From positions 1 through 64,000 of the forward strand of contig NZ_CALPCN010000005.1 in NCBI RefSeq assembly GCF_943193045.1: 64,000 nt of DNA. Direction: 5' to 3'. This DNA comes from Pumilibacter muris. GTDB lineage: Bacteria > Bacillota > Clostridia > Christensenellales > Pumilibacteraceae. Below, one piece after another: positions 25,547-33,933 of this stretch. The notes below the pieces were generated by a model that was given only the letters and a program-made list of their open reading frames with translations, did no database searches and was not told where the DNA came from. The position numbers were made by a program, and so were the translations under genes. Within the stretch, counting starts at the first letter, position 1. Every line of letters starts with the position of its first letter.

Positions 25547-26425
25547 TTGAACGATTTTCAGCAAAACGAACTTATTGAGCGCGCCAAAATAATAACGGAA
25601 GCGCTTCCGTATATTTCGCGCTATCGCGGTAAAACGATTTTAATCAAATACGGCGGAAACGCAATGAATAATCCGTCGGTTATAAAAACCATAATGCAAG
25701 ACGTTGCCACGCTTAAAATAGTGGGCGTTAATCCCGTTTTGGTGCACGGCGGCGGTCCCGAAATAAACTCGCTTTTAAAACGGCTCGGCATAGAGTCGCG
25801 GTTTGAAAACGGATTGCGCATAACCGACGCCGCAACTATGGAAGTTGTGCAGATGGCGCTCGGCAAGCTTAACAAAAACATTGCGGCGGCGCTCGGCACA
25901 ATGGGCGTTAAGGCGCTCGGAGTAAGCGGACAAGACAACGGGCTTATAACCGTTGAAAAGTTCGGCGACGAAAGCGGCACCGACTACGGCTATGTCGGAA
26001 AGATAACGGGAATAAACACTTCGGTTCTCGACACGCTTATTGCAAAAGGATATATTCCCGTTATTGCCACAATCGGCGTAGGAAGCGACGGAAGCGCATA
26101 TAATGTAAATGCCGACACAGCCGCAGGCGCAATAGGCGGCTCTATGCACGCCGAAAAGCTCTTGTACCTAACCGACGTTGACGGCGTGCGCGAAAACGAA
26201 TCCGACCCCCGTTCGCTTATTCCCGAAATTACCGCGTCGGCTCTTTTTGCAATGACGAAAGACGGGCGTATTCGCGGCGGCATGGTGCCCAAAGCGCTTT
26301 CGTGCATAGAGGCAATCGAGCGCGGCGTTAAAAACGTGCTGATACTGAACGGAACCGTTCCCCACTCTATTCTGCTCGAACTGTTTACCGATTCGGGCGT
26401 GGGCACAATGGTTATACCCGATTAG
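25547..26425 (+). CDS. argB: Acetylglutamate kinase
   Basis: 292 residues of the amino-acid kinase fold. KTILIKYGGNAM near the N-terminus is the phosphate-binding lysine/Gly-Gly loop, PVLVHGGGPEIN the second glycine loop, LGVSGQDNGL the acetylglutamate site, and LYLTDVDGV plus DGRIRGGMVPK the C-terminal nucleotide-binding region. The start is TTG 25547 with AAGGA upstream. The presence of the N-terminal helix (ERAKIITEALPYI) suggests the arginine-inhibited hexameric class, as is usual in Bacillota. It lies 26 nt after argC. Confidence 0.95.
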   Translation: MNDFQQNELIERAKIITEALPYISRYRGKTILIKYGGNAMNNPSVIKTIMQDVATLKIVGVNPVLVHGGGPEINSLLKRLGIESRFENGLRITDAATMEVVQMALGKLNKNIAAALGTMGVKALGVSGQDNGLITVEKFGDESGTDYGYVGKITGINTSVLDTLIAKGYIPVIATIGVGSDGSAYNVNADTAAGAIGGSMHAEKLLYLTDVDGVRENESDPRSLIPEITASALFAMTKDGRIRGGMVPKALSCIEAIERGVKNVLILNGTVPHSILLELFTDSGVGTMVIPD

Positions 26426-26455
26426 TAGTTAGCAACAACCCAAACGGAGTATATA

Positions 26456-27649
26456 ATGGAATTTAAAGAAATAAAAGAGCTGGACGCCAAAAACTACATG
26501 ACGGTGTTCGCGCGGCAAAATATATGTTTTACGCACGGCAAAGGAAGCAAGCTTTACGACGTTGCGGGAAATGAATATATAGATATGGGCGGCGGAATAG
26601 CGGTGAACTGCTTAGGGCACGACGACCCCGAGCTTACGCAAGCGATTTGCGAGCAAGCGCACAAGCTTATTCACGTTTCTAACCTTTACTACAACATTCC
26701 GCAAGCCGAGCTTTGCGAAAAACTTTTAGACGGAACTATTTTCGACAGAGTTTTTTTGTGCAACAGCGGCGCCGAAGCGAACGAGGGCGCAATTAAACTG
26801 ATACGCAAACACTTTTATAAAAAAGGCGAGCACCGCCCTAAGATTATAACGGCGAACGGCTCTTTTCACGGCAGAACAATAGCTACGGTTACGGCTACGG
26901 GTCAAGAAAAGTATTCGCGTCCGTTCGCCCCGCTTCCCGCAGGCTTCACGCATGTGCCGTATAACGACTTTGCGGCGCTTAAAGACGAAGCCGACGACAC
27001 GACAGCCGCCATTATTTTGGAAGTTATTCAGGGCGAAAGCGGAGTTCTTCCCGCCGACTACGACTATATTGTGAACGCCTACGCCCTCGCCAAAAGCAGA
27101 GGCATTTTGTTTGCGATAGACGAAGTTCAGACGGGAATGGGGCGCACGGGCAAAATGTTCGGGTTCGAGCACTACGGCATTCAGCCCGACATTATAACGC
27201 TTGCCAAAGGTTTGGGCGGCGGAGTGCCAATAGGCGCGGTTTTGGCGCGCGGCGAAGCGGCGGTTGCGTTCGCGCCCGGCGAACACGGAACCACGTTCGG
27301 CGGCAATCCCCTTTCGTGCGCTGCGGCTAACGTTATAGTGGATAAACTAAAAAACGGTTTACTCGAAGAAGCCGCCAAAAAAGGCGAATATCTTATGGGC
27401 AAACTCAGCAAACTTAAAAAATTCAATTTTGTGAACGACGTGCGCGGCAAAGGTCTGTTGGTTGGCGTAAATCTTACCGACAAAGTTAAAAACACCGAAA
27501 TAGTGGGCAAAATGGCGGCAAGCGGCGTTATTGTTCTCACTGCGGGAAATAACACGTTGCGTTTCGCCCCCGCCTACACGATTAGTAAAGAAGAAATCGA
27601 CACGGCTTGCGACAAGCTTATGGAACTTTTCGCGCGCACAAACGTTTAG
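26456..27649 (+). CDS. argD: Acetylornithine aminotransferase
   Basis: 397 residues, class III PLP-dependent aminotransferase. VFLCNSGAEANEGAIKLIRK and GSFHGRT are substrate/PLP-site motifs, IDEVQTGMGRTG is the aspartate region contacting the pyridine nitrogen, and IITLAKGLGGGVPIGA contains the Schiff-base Lys (about residue 245). It transfers an amino group from glutamate to N-acetylglutamate semialdehyde. GGAG precedes ATG 26456. It may also serve as succinyl-diaminopimelate aminotransferase. Confidence 0.94.
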   Translation: MEFKEIKELDAKNYMTVFARQNICFTHGKGSKLYDVAGNEYIDMGGGIAVNCLGHDDPELTQAICEQAHKLIHVSNLYYNIPQAELCEKLLDGTIFDRVFLCNSGAEANEGAIKLIRKHFYKKGEHRPKIITANGSFHGRTIATVTATGQEKYSRPFAPLPAGFTHVPYNDFAALKDEADDTTAAIILEVIQGESGVLPADYDYIVNAYALAKSRGILFAIDEVQTGMGRTGKMFGFEHYGIQPDIITLAKGLGGGVPIGAVLARGEAAVAFAPGEHGTTFGGNPLSCAAANVIVDKLKNGLLEEAAKKGEYLMGKLSKLKKFNFVNDVRGKGLLVGVNLTDKVKNTEIVGKMAASGVIVLTAGNNTLRFAPAYTISKEEIDTACDKLMELFARTNV

Positions 27650-27685
27650 CGGCGCGACACAAATTATAAAAAGCGTTAAAGCTTG

Positions 27686-27715
27686 TTGACGGCACGGCGC
27701 AAGCCGTGCTATAAT
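27686..27715 (+). promoter_or_regulatory. Internal argF promoter whose spacer is a perfect inverted repeat
   Basis: TTGACG (27686-27691) and a perfect TATAAT (27710-27715) are separated by 18 nt that consist entirely of the inverted repeat GCACGGC-GCAA-GCCGTGC (27692-27709). The T-rich sequence after it (ATATTTTTTT) means the same element could act as a terminator of argD transcription. Confidence 0.65.
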
Positions 27716-27751
27716 ATTTTTTTAATTTAAAATTCGGAGGATTCCCCCACA

Positions 27752-28699
27752 ATGGATATAAGCGCATATAAAACCAAAGGAAGCATATACAATAAGCACA
27801 TGCTCACTCTCGCCGACTATTCGGTGAACGAAATATACGAAATAATTCTTACCGCGATAAAACTAAAACAGAAACAACACGCGGGCAAAAAACACGCCTA
27901 TCTTAAAAATAAAACGCTCGCAATGATATTCTCGAAATCGAGCACGCGCACCCGCGTTTCGTTCGAGCAAGGAATAAAACAGCTCGGCGGCTCCGCTCTC
28001 GTGCTGCAACAGGGCGACATTCAACTCGGTCGCGGCGAAACGGTGCGCGACACGGCTCTCGTATTGAACCGATACGGAATAGACGGCATAATGATTAGAA
28101 CGTTTAAGCAATCGGACGTTGAGGAACTCGCCAAATACAGCAACTGCCCCGTTATAAACGGCTTAACCGACGAATATCACCCCTGCCAAGTGCTTGCCGA
28201 CCTCATGACGGTATACGAGCATTTCGGTAAACTCGAAGGTCTGAAAATGGCTTACTTCGGCGACGGAAACAACATGGCTCATTCCCTAATGCTCGGCGGC
28301 GCGAAAGTCGGCATGGAAGTGGTTGTATGCTCGCCCGAAGGCTACAAACCGAACGAAGAAATTGTTGCCACAGCCGCAAAATCGGGCAAAGTGTGGGTAA
28401 CGTCCGACCCCGAAGAGGCAATACGCGACTGTAACGTTATTTACACCGACGTGTTCTTTTCTATGGGACAAGACAAATCGCCCGAAAAAGTAAACGCCCT
28501 TATGCCTTATCAGGTAAACGAAGAACTTATGGCGAAAGCGGCGAAAGACGCGGTGTTCATGCACTGTTTGCCCGCTCACAGAGGCGAAGAAGTTAGCGAA
28601 GGCGTTATAGACGGCGTTCAAAGTATAGTTTTCGAAGAAGCCGAAAACCGCCTGCACGCGCAAAAAGCCGTTATGTATTTACTGATGAAAAACAAATAG
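27752..28699 (+). CDS. argF: Ornithine carbamoyltransferase
   Basis: 315 residues, normal for OTCase. The carbamoyl-phosphate loop is FSKSSTRTRVSFEQGI; further motifs are QLGRGETVRDTALVLNRYGIDGIMIRT, NGLTDEYHPCQVLADLMT and VFMHCLPAHRGEEV (the HCLPA ornithine-binding loop with the key Cys). It makes citrulline from ornithine and carbamoyl phosphate. GGAGG precedes ATG 27752 at slightly long spacing. It is expressed from the operon and probably also from its own promoter. argG and argH are not in the window. Confidence 0.96.
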   Translation: MDISAYKTKGSIYNKHMLTLADYSVNEIYEIILTAIKLKQKQHAGKKHAYLKNKTLAMIFSKSSTRTRVSFEQGIKQLGGSALVLQQGDIQLGRGETVRDTALVLNRYGIDGIMIRTFKQSDVEELAKYSNCPVINGLTDEYHPCQVLADLMTVYEHFGKLEGLKMAYFGDGNNMAHSLMLGGAKVGMEVVVCSPEGYKPNEEIVATAAKSGKVWVTSDPEEAIRDCNVIYTDVFFSMGQDKSPEKVNALMPYQVNEELMAKAAKDAVFMHCLPAHRGEEVSEGVIDGVQSIVFEEAENRLHAQKAVMYLLMKNK

Positions 28700-28705
28700 G
28701 AAAGT

Positions 28706-29212
28706 ATGATTCGATTTTTAAAAGCCGAAAAACAAGACGCCGCCGCGATTAACGACATAACGCGCAAGGCGTTTAAGCTGTATGCCGCCGAAGTCGGACC
28801 GCAAAGCAAAATCAAAGCTCTCGAAGAACCCGAATCCGTAGTTTTGGACGACATTGCAAACAACTGCGTTTTTGTTGCGAAAGACGACGACGGAAAAATT
28901 CTCGGCAGCGTTCGCATTAAAGGCATAAGCCCCGAGCTCGCCTACCTCTACCGCTTCGGCGTGAATCCCACCGTGCGCAACGCGGGCGTAGGAAGCGGAC
29001 TGTTGCAAGCCGCGATAGATTACTGCAACGAGCAAGGTTTTGCCGCAATCACTCTTCACACAAATTCAAAATACTATAAACTTGCCCGCTATTATTACGG
29101 CAAGCAGTTTTTTGTACATTCCACTTCAACCGCAAAGGGCTACATACGCGCTCTGTTCGTAAAGGAGCTTAACGGCAAACCTTACGACGTGTCGCCCGCA
29201 TATAACGAATAA
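28706..29212 (+). CDS. GNAT-family N-acetyltransferase, candidate N-acetylglutamate synthase
   Basis: 168 residues with a GNAT fold: RFGVNPTVRNAGVGSGLLQAAIDYCNEQGF is motif A with the acetyl-CoA pyrophosphate loop (R-N-A-G-V-G). It starts 6 nt after argF and is clearly in the arg operon, ahead of the operon terminator. The cluster has no argJ, so the pathway would need a separate N-acetylglutamate synthase and a deacetylase (argE); this GNAT is positioned to be the synthase. That assignment is inference from context; it could equally modify another substrate. Confidence 0.75.
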   Translation: MIRFLKAEKQDAAAINDITRKAFKLYAAEVGPQSKIKALEEPESVVLDDIANNCVFVAKDDDGKILGSVRIKGISPELAYLYRFGVNPTVRNAGVGSGLLQAAIDYCNEQGFAAITLHTNSKYYKLARYYYGKQFFVHSTSTAKGYIRALFVKELNGKPYDVSPAYNE

Positions 29213-29238
29213 AAACTTCTTTAAAAAGAAATAAGATG

Positions 29239-29279
29239 AAACGCGCCCGAAAGCCATACAAAACTTTCGGTCGCGTTTT
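29239..29279. terminator. Bidirectional terminator between the arg operon and the LRR gene
   Basis: A long stem AAACGCG(C)CCGAAAG / CTTTCGG(T)CGCGTTTT with one mismatch (29239-29253 with 29264-29279). It ends the rightward arg operon and the leftward LRR lipoprotein gene. Confidence 0.8.
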
Positions 29280-29306
29280 AAAATTTATCTTTTATTTTGT
29301 TTTCGA

Positions 29307-30548
29307 TTAAATCCACGTCGGATTAGCCGTATTTACAAATGCTTTTGCGCCTACGTTATTTTTTGCTCCCGCATTGATTGCAATGGAAGTCAGCATAGAG
29401 CAATTTTGGAAAGCACCGTAGTTTATAACAGTTTCGTTTGTGATTTTAACGCTTCGCAATGTAGTGGGAACAAAAAACCAATTCCAATTACTAGTACCGC
29501 CACCATAATATTGCTCAACCTTTGTTCCGCCTTGATAAGAATTTGTTCCGAAAATATACCCGAAGTTTGCATCGTTCGAACCGCTGTTCCCTTTCTTGCT
29601 TCCCACAAACGGCAGAGTAATACTTTTAAGCAAATAGCAACCGTTGAATACCCCCGAGCCGATAGACGTCACGCTGTCGGGAACAATAAATTCTCCTGCG
29701 GTTTCGGAATTGACAGACGAAAGAGCGCCGCATCCCGCGAATGCGCTCGCGCCTATGGTCTCTACCGAACCGTTGATTACAAATTTGCTCAAAGAACTGC
29801 AGCCTTTAAATAAAGACGACGGAATAATCGAAATACTCGGCAAAGAGACTTCTTCGACTCTCTCGCAATTCGCAAAGCTAATTGCACCGACTTGAACGAT
29901 TCCATCGTTTAAGTCGATTTTCGTTAACATAGAGCAGTTTTGGAACGCGCCGTAGTTTAAAACAGTTTCGTTTGTGATTTTAACGCTTCGCAATGTAGAG
30001 GGAATAAAAAACCAACTCCAATTACTAGTACCACCACCATAATATTGCTCAACTTTTGTTCCGCCTTGATAAGAACTTTCGCCGAAAACATAACCGAAAC
30101 TCGCCTCTTTCGAGCCGCTGTTCCCCTTTCGGCTTCCCACAAACGGCAGAGTAATGCTTTTAAGCATAGAACAGCCGTTAAACGCGCCCAAGCCGATAGA
30201 CGTCACGCTGTCGGGAATCACTATAGAAGTAATACCGTTGCACCCCTTGAATGCGTTCGCGGGAATAGTATCGATGGTCGTCCCGTTGTGCTCCGAAGGA
30301 ATAACAATTTCGCCCGAAATCGAGGTATTCGCCGCTTTCACGGAAGCGCCTGTGTAAATAAAGGTGCCGTCGGTGTCCACTTTCGGCAAGTTATCGTCAA
30401 CGTCTGAACTTGACCCGCCGCCGTTAGTCCCGCCATTGCTAACGCCACCGCCCGACGAGCCGCCGAAGATTCCGCAAGCGGCAAAACCGAACGCACAGAA
30501 AAGCACCAAAACGAGCGATAAGAGCGCGAGTAAAAACTTTTTTTTCAT
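29307..30548 (-). CDS. BspA-like leucine-rich-repeat surface lipoprotein
   Basis: 413 residues with a lipoprotein signal (MKKKFLLALLSLVLVLFCAF, lipobox FAAC, Cys near 25), a Gly/Ser-rich spacer, then LRR_5/BspA-type repeats (IPDSVTSIGLGAFNGCSMLKSI; GASAFAGCGALSSV). Two copies of a larger module with QGGTKVEQYYGGGTSNW lie 178 residues apart and are nearly identical. BspA-like proteins are surface adhesins or ligand binders in gut and oral bacteria; the role here is inferred. GGAGGG lies 7 nt before ATG 30548. Expression is probably phase-variable: its promoter spacer holds a run of ten G (see promoter entry). It is monocistronic. Confidence 0.88.
   Translation of the reverse strand: MKKKFLLALLSLVLVLFCAFGFAACGIFGGSSGGGVSNGGTNGGGSSSDVDDNLPKVDTDGTFIYTGASVKAANTSISGEIVIPSEHNGTTIDTIPANAFKGCNGITSIVIPDSVTSIGLGAFNGCSMLKSITLPFVGSRKGNSGSKEASFGYVFGESSYQGGTKVEQYYGGGTSNWSWFFIPSTLRSVKITNETVLNYGAFQNCSMLTKIDLNDGIVQVGAISFANCERVEEVSLPSISIIPSSLFKGCSSLSKFVINGSVETIGASAFAGCGALSSVNSETAGEFIVPDSVTSIGSGVFNGCYLLKSITLPFVGSKKGNSGSNDANFGYIFGTNSYQGGTKVEQYYGGGTSNWNWFFVPTTLRSVKITNETVINYGAFQNCSMLTSIAINAGAKNNVGAKAFVNTANPTWI
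29401..30201. repeat. Long direct repeats inside the LRR lipoprotein gene (534-bp period)
   Basis: Segments of about 270 bp around 29400-29670 and 29935-30205 are nearly identical at the DNA level; for example GTTTCGTTTGTGATTTTAAC occurs at 29431 and again at 29965, 534 bp (178 codons) apart. This indicates a recent internal duplication and a substrate for recombination. Confidence 0.75.
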
Positions 30549-30584
30549 AAGTTTCCCTCCGTTTTTTTATATTTTTATAGACTA

Positions 30585-30613
30585 AGTATACCATACCCCC
30601 CCCCCGAAGTCAA
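30585..30613 (-). promoter_or_regulatory. LRR lipoprotein promoter with a 10-G homopolymer in the spacer
   Basis: On the minus strand TTGACT (30613-30608), a spacer of 17 nt composed of TC, ten G (30605-30596) and TATGG, then TATACT (30590-30585). At the present tract length the spacing is exactly optimal. Gain or loss of one or two G by strand slippage would change spacing to 15-19 nt and alter expression. The promoter lies about 37 nt upstream of the start codon. Confidence 0.85.
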
Positions 30614-30787
30614 GCAGGTAATGCGAGAAGTTTTGCTCCGATTTATTCTCTTTTAAATTTTGCGGCAGAAAGAAAACGGGCTCGTCCCATTTAAATGCCG
30701 CCCTATGTTTTTTCCGCAAACGAAATCGCTCAGCTACTCTTGCAAGTGAAAACAAGCGGAGTTCACACACTCTCCCCTTCAATAAAG

Positions 30788-30817
30788 AAAAACTGCCGCT
30801 AAATAACGACAGTTTTT
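30788..30817 (-). terminator. Terminator of the ABC exporter gene
   Basis: The stem AAAAACTG(C)CG / CG(A)CAGTTTTT (30788-30798 with 30807-30817), giving a T-run on the minus strand. It lies 10 nt after the stop codon. Confidence 0.7.
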
Positions 30818-30826
30818 GGGGTTTAG

Positions 30827-33037
30827 TTATCTTTCGTAAATAATATCGACAATTTGTTTTTTGCGTAGTTTGCGCACAACTGTAAAATAAATAAGCAACA
30901 TAAGCACGGCAAAAATCGCAAATATGCACAAAACCGAAAGCGGTTCGTAAAAGAAAACCTTTATACTGCTTATTCGGAATTTAAGCATAATCGCGTTTAT
31001 TCCGATTACTCCTAAAATCGCCGCAACCGCTCCGAGCATAAGACTCGCCAATAATATGCATATAGTTCCGGAAAGATAAGTAAATACCGTTTGCCTGACT
31101 TTAAGCCCGAACGACACCAAAACTCCCAACGTGCGTTTTTCTTTATCAACTACCGACGCAACATGGTTAAACAAAATTACCGTTGTTATAATAAGCAACA
31201 CAACGCCAACCGCAAGTTCTATATACGTTAGCGGTTTCAACCACTCTATTCCGTTACTTATTTTACTCGACAGTGCGGAAGCATCGGTATAGCCTTTTTT
31301 CAACAACTTACCCACTCCGCTTTTAGTGTAATTTTTTAAACGCACGCCCCAAACGTTTTTGCCGTAAAATTTTCCGCCGTAGTTTTCGAGAACCGCATCA
31401 CAATCCGCCGCACTGAGCGTTAAAGCTTCTAACCCTGAAAATATATAGGTAACTTTAAACGAAAAAACCGAACTCGAATACGGAATGCGATTGCTTTCGC
31501 TTCGATAATTTACAAATTCGACATCGATAGTTTTCCCAAGCAACTCTTGCGGTTCGTCGGTATAGTGCCGCGCAACAGCCAACGAAATTCCCGCTTCGCC
31601 CGCATATAATTCTCTCAATTCGCCGTATTCGATTTTTCCGTTCGGCTTGTCTCTATAAACGGGCGAGTAAGGCGTAGCCTTTGTCCCGTTTAAAATCAAA
31701 CACGCGCCCCAAGAACTTTTGTTAAGCTCGTCAATCACGCTTTGCGAAACGTAAGCGGTTTGCAATTCGCAAAGCATAAGCTCGGAGTTTTGCACTGCAT
31801 AATCCGAAAAGTCAATAGAGGAAAGCACTGCGTCGGTCTTAAAAATTCCGCCCAACACGCAATCTCCGAAAACGTTTTTTCCGATTAAATCCGAATAGTT
31901 CCCAATACCGTAATATTCAAGAAGTCGGTCGGCAATATAATCGGACACAAGAACCGTATTTTTATCCGTGTTCGAATTTCCACAAAGAATTTTACGCTCG
32001 CATTTGTCGGCAACATACAGTCTTGTCAATTTATTTCCGTCAACCAATTCTTGTTCGGAATCAACAAACCGCGCCGCTATATCTCCGTATTTGGCAACCT
32101 CTTTATAATCCGACTCGCCCATTGCGTTCCAACCGTCGGAATATAAAGGGTCTTGCAACGCAAGTTCCATTTTACCGTTTGTTTCAGCCCGATGCACATT
32201 GTATATAACCCGTCCGTCGGTATTTAACAATCCGTTAAGCGCCGAAAACAATACGCTAAAAGACAATACGAGCGCAACGGCAAGCAAAATATTTTTAGCA
32301 AGACTTTTTCTTACTATTTTCCAAGAAAGCAAACATTGCGACTTAAAACCTATATTAACTTTGCGAGAAGGATTCGCGGCGCCTATACATTCCGCCCCGT
32401 CTTTTTCCGCTATATTCTCGCCGTCCTTTTCCATAACCCCGTTCTTTAACTTAATATGCTCATCGCAAATAGGCGCGAACAATTCGGTATCGTGAGACAC
32501 AACGAGTATTAGCTTGTCGTTAGCTTCGGATTTCAGCAAAGACGCGATAATCTTCGCATTTTCTTCGTCAAGATTGCCCGTAGGTTCGTCGCATGCCAAA
32601 ACAGGACGGTTTTCCAAAACGGCGCGCACAACGGCAACACGTTGTTTTTGTCCACCCGAAATTTGATTAGGAAATTTATCCAAAATATCGGTAAGTCCGT
32701 ATTTTTCAGCCATTGCCACTATATCGGTTTTAGCGTTCGACATTATGTTAGGCACAAGTTCGAGGTTTTGGCGAACGGTAAGCAAATCGATAAGTTGAAA
32801 ATCCTGAAATACCATTGCGCAATAATTCTCTCCGAAAGAATGTGTAAACTCTCCTTCGGTGGGTTTATCTATTCCCGCAATAATATTCAAAAGCGTCGTT
32901 TTTCCCGAGCCGCTACGCCCCTCGATAAACACAAGTCCTTTATCGGGCAATTCAAGATTTACCCCTTTTAGGGCGGCGCATTCCGCGCTGCCGTTGAGGT
33001 AAGTTTTTGTTATATTTGTCAGCCTTCCTCGAACCAA
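30827..33037 (-). CDS. ABC transporter with fused ATPase and FtsX-like permease (MacB-type)
   Basis: 736 residues. The N-terminal ATPase (1-225) has Walker A GRSGSGKTT, signature QISGGQKQRVAVVRAVLE, Walker B VLACDEPTGNLDEE and H-loop VVSHD. After a linker, one TM helix (ILLAVALVLSFSVLFSALNGLL, about 260-282) leads to a large extracellular domain (about 285-600) and three C-terminal TM helices (VVLLIITTVILFNHV; ILLASLMLGAVAAILGVIG; LCIFAIFAVLMLLIYFTVV). This is the MacB/LolCDE arrangement, which moves substrates across the outer leaflet or exports peptides rather than importing. The start is TTG 33037, 9 nt after GGAGG. It is monocistronic; the cargo is unknown. Confidence 0.85.
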   Translation of the reverse strand: MVRGRLTNITKTYLNGSAECAALKGVNLELPDKGLVFIEGRSGSGKTTLLNIIAGIDKPTEGEFTHSFGENYCAMVFQDFQLIDLLTVRQNLELVPNIMSNAKTDIVAMAEKYGLTDILDKFPNQISGGQKQRVAVVRAVLENRPVLACDEPTGNLDEENAKIIASLLKSEANDKLILVVSHDTELFAPICDEHIKLKNGVMEKDGENIAEKDGAECIGAANPSRKVNIGFKSQCLLSWKIVRKSLAKNILLAVALVLSFSVLFSALNGLLNTDGRVIYNVHRAETNGKMELALQDPLYSDGWNAMGESDYKEVAKYGDIAARFVDSEQELVDGNKLTRLYVADKCERKILCGNSNTDKNTVLVSDYIADRLLEYYGIGNYSDLIGKNVFGDCVLGGIFKTDAVLSSIDFSDYAVQNSELMLCELQTAYVSQSVIDELNKSSWGACLILNGTKATPYSPVYRDKPNGKIEYGELRELYAGEAGISLAVARHYTDEPQELLGKTIDVEFVNYRSESNRIPYSSSVFSFKVTYIFSGLEALTLSAADCDAVLENYGGKFYGKNVWGVRLKNYTKSGVGKLLKKGYTDASALSSKISNGIEWLKPLTYIELAVGVVLLIITTVILFNHVASVVDKEKRTLGVLVSFGLKVRQTVFTYLSGTICILLASLMLGAVAAILGVIGINAIMLKFRISSIKVFFYEPLSVLCIFAIFAVLMLLIYFTVVRKLRKKQIVDIIYER

Positions 33038-33067
33038 ATTCGATTTCCTCCACCGTTTTCATTTATA

Positions 33068-33096
33068 AATATAATGCCTTTAAAACTTTTTGTCAA
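33068..33096 (-). promoter_or_regulatory. Promoter of the ABC exporter gene
   Basis: On the minus strand a perfect TTGACA (33096-33091), a 17-nt spacer and TATATT (33073-33068), about 31 nt upstream of the TTG start. Confidence 0.75.
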
Positions 33097-33162
33097 GAAC
33101 TGTTTTCAAAATTTGTACCGCGCAATTTTTTAACTAATCAAAAGTAACAAATGCTCCGATAA

Positions 33163-33192
33163 AAAAAACTGTCGCAGCAACGACAGTTTTTT
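33163..33192 (-). terminator. Terminator of the M1 peptidase-amidase operon
   Basis: A perfect 12-bp stem AAAAAACTGTCG / CGACAGTTTTTT with a 6-nt loop. Confidence 0.8.
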
Positions 33193-33215
33193 AGAGTCAA
33201 AACTTTTTTGAGCAG

Positions 33216-33914
33216 TTAAACGCCCTCTTCGCCGAGAATGGTGTGTATACCCGTAAAAATAGCGTAAGCGACTTTCTCTTGATACGAAGCGGAAACAAGC
33301 TTTTTCTCTTCGCTCGGAGTGGTTAAAAATCCGCATTCCACAAGTAGCGACGGCGTAGACGAGCATTGCAATATAAAGTAGTCGCCGCTCATCGCATTTC
33401 TTTCGGTGCCGAGCGTTGCTTTAAGAATATTTTGCATGGCGTCCGCCTTTTGCTTGCCGTCTTCGCTGCCGGGAGCGTAAAACACTTGCGCGCCCACTTG
33501 GTCGTGGCGGGGATACGAATTGCAATGCACCGACACAACCAAATCGGCTTTCGTGTCTTCTATAATCTTTTTACGCTCCTGCATGTCTTTAAGCTTTTTG
33601 TTTTTGGTAGTCATGCCGTATAAGCCGTCGGTTGTGGTGCGAGTCATAACAACGTCGTAACCTTTGGTTTTTAAAAAATGTTTTAGCGAACGGGCAATCG
33701 AAAGGTTAATATCGCTCTCTTTTACCGACGTTGTAACTCCCACAACGCCGCCGTCGGCGCCTCCGTGCCCCGCGTCTATTATAATGGTTTTGCCCATTTT
33801 AGGCACCGAATACGCGCTCGTGGCGGTTGCCGACACGGCAAAGCACAATCCAACCGTAAGCGCCACCGCCAAAAGTCCTATAAGAATATTGCGTCTTTTA
33901 AGTAATATAAACAT
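33216..33914 (-). CDS. N-acetylmuramoyl-L-alanine amidase, CwlD-like (Amidase_3)
   Basis: 232 residues. One N-terminal hydrophobic segment (ILIGLLAVALTVGLCFAV) acts as signal or anchor. The zinc amidase domain shows IIIDAGHGGADGG (first ligand His), ESDINLSIARSLKHFL (Glu ligand), DLVVSVHCNSYP (third ligand His) and SLLVECGFLTTPSEE (catalytic Glu). It cleaves the amide bond between MurNAc and the stem peptide of peptidoglycan. CwlD itself makes muramic-delta-lactam for spore cortex; whether this organism sporulates cannot be told from this window. It is 19 nt downstream of the M1 peptidase gene and co-transcribed with it. Confidence 0.9.
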   Translation of the reverse strand: MFILLKRRNILIGLLAVALTVGLCFAVSATATSAYSVPKMGKTIIIDAGHGGADGGVVGVTTSVKESDINLSIARSLKHFLKTKGYDVVMTRTTTDGLYGMTTKNKKLKDMQERKKIIEDTKADLVVSVHCNSYPRHDQVGAQVFYAPGSEDGKQKADAMQNILKATLGTERNAMSGDYFILQCSSTPSLLVECGFLTTPSEEKKLVSASYQEKVAYAIFTGIHTILGEEGV

Positions 33915-33933
33915 TTGCCGCCTTCCTCTTGTT

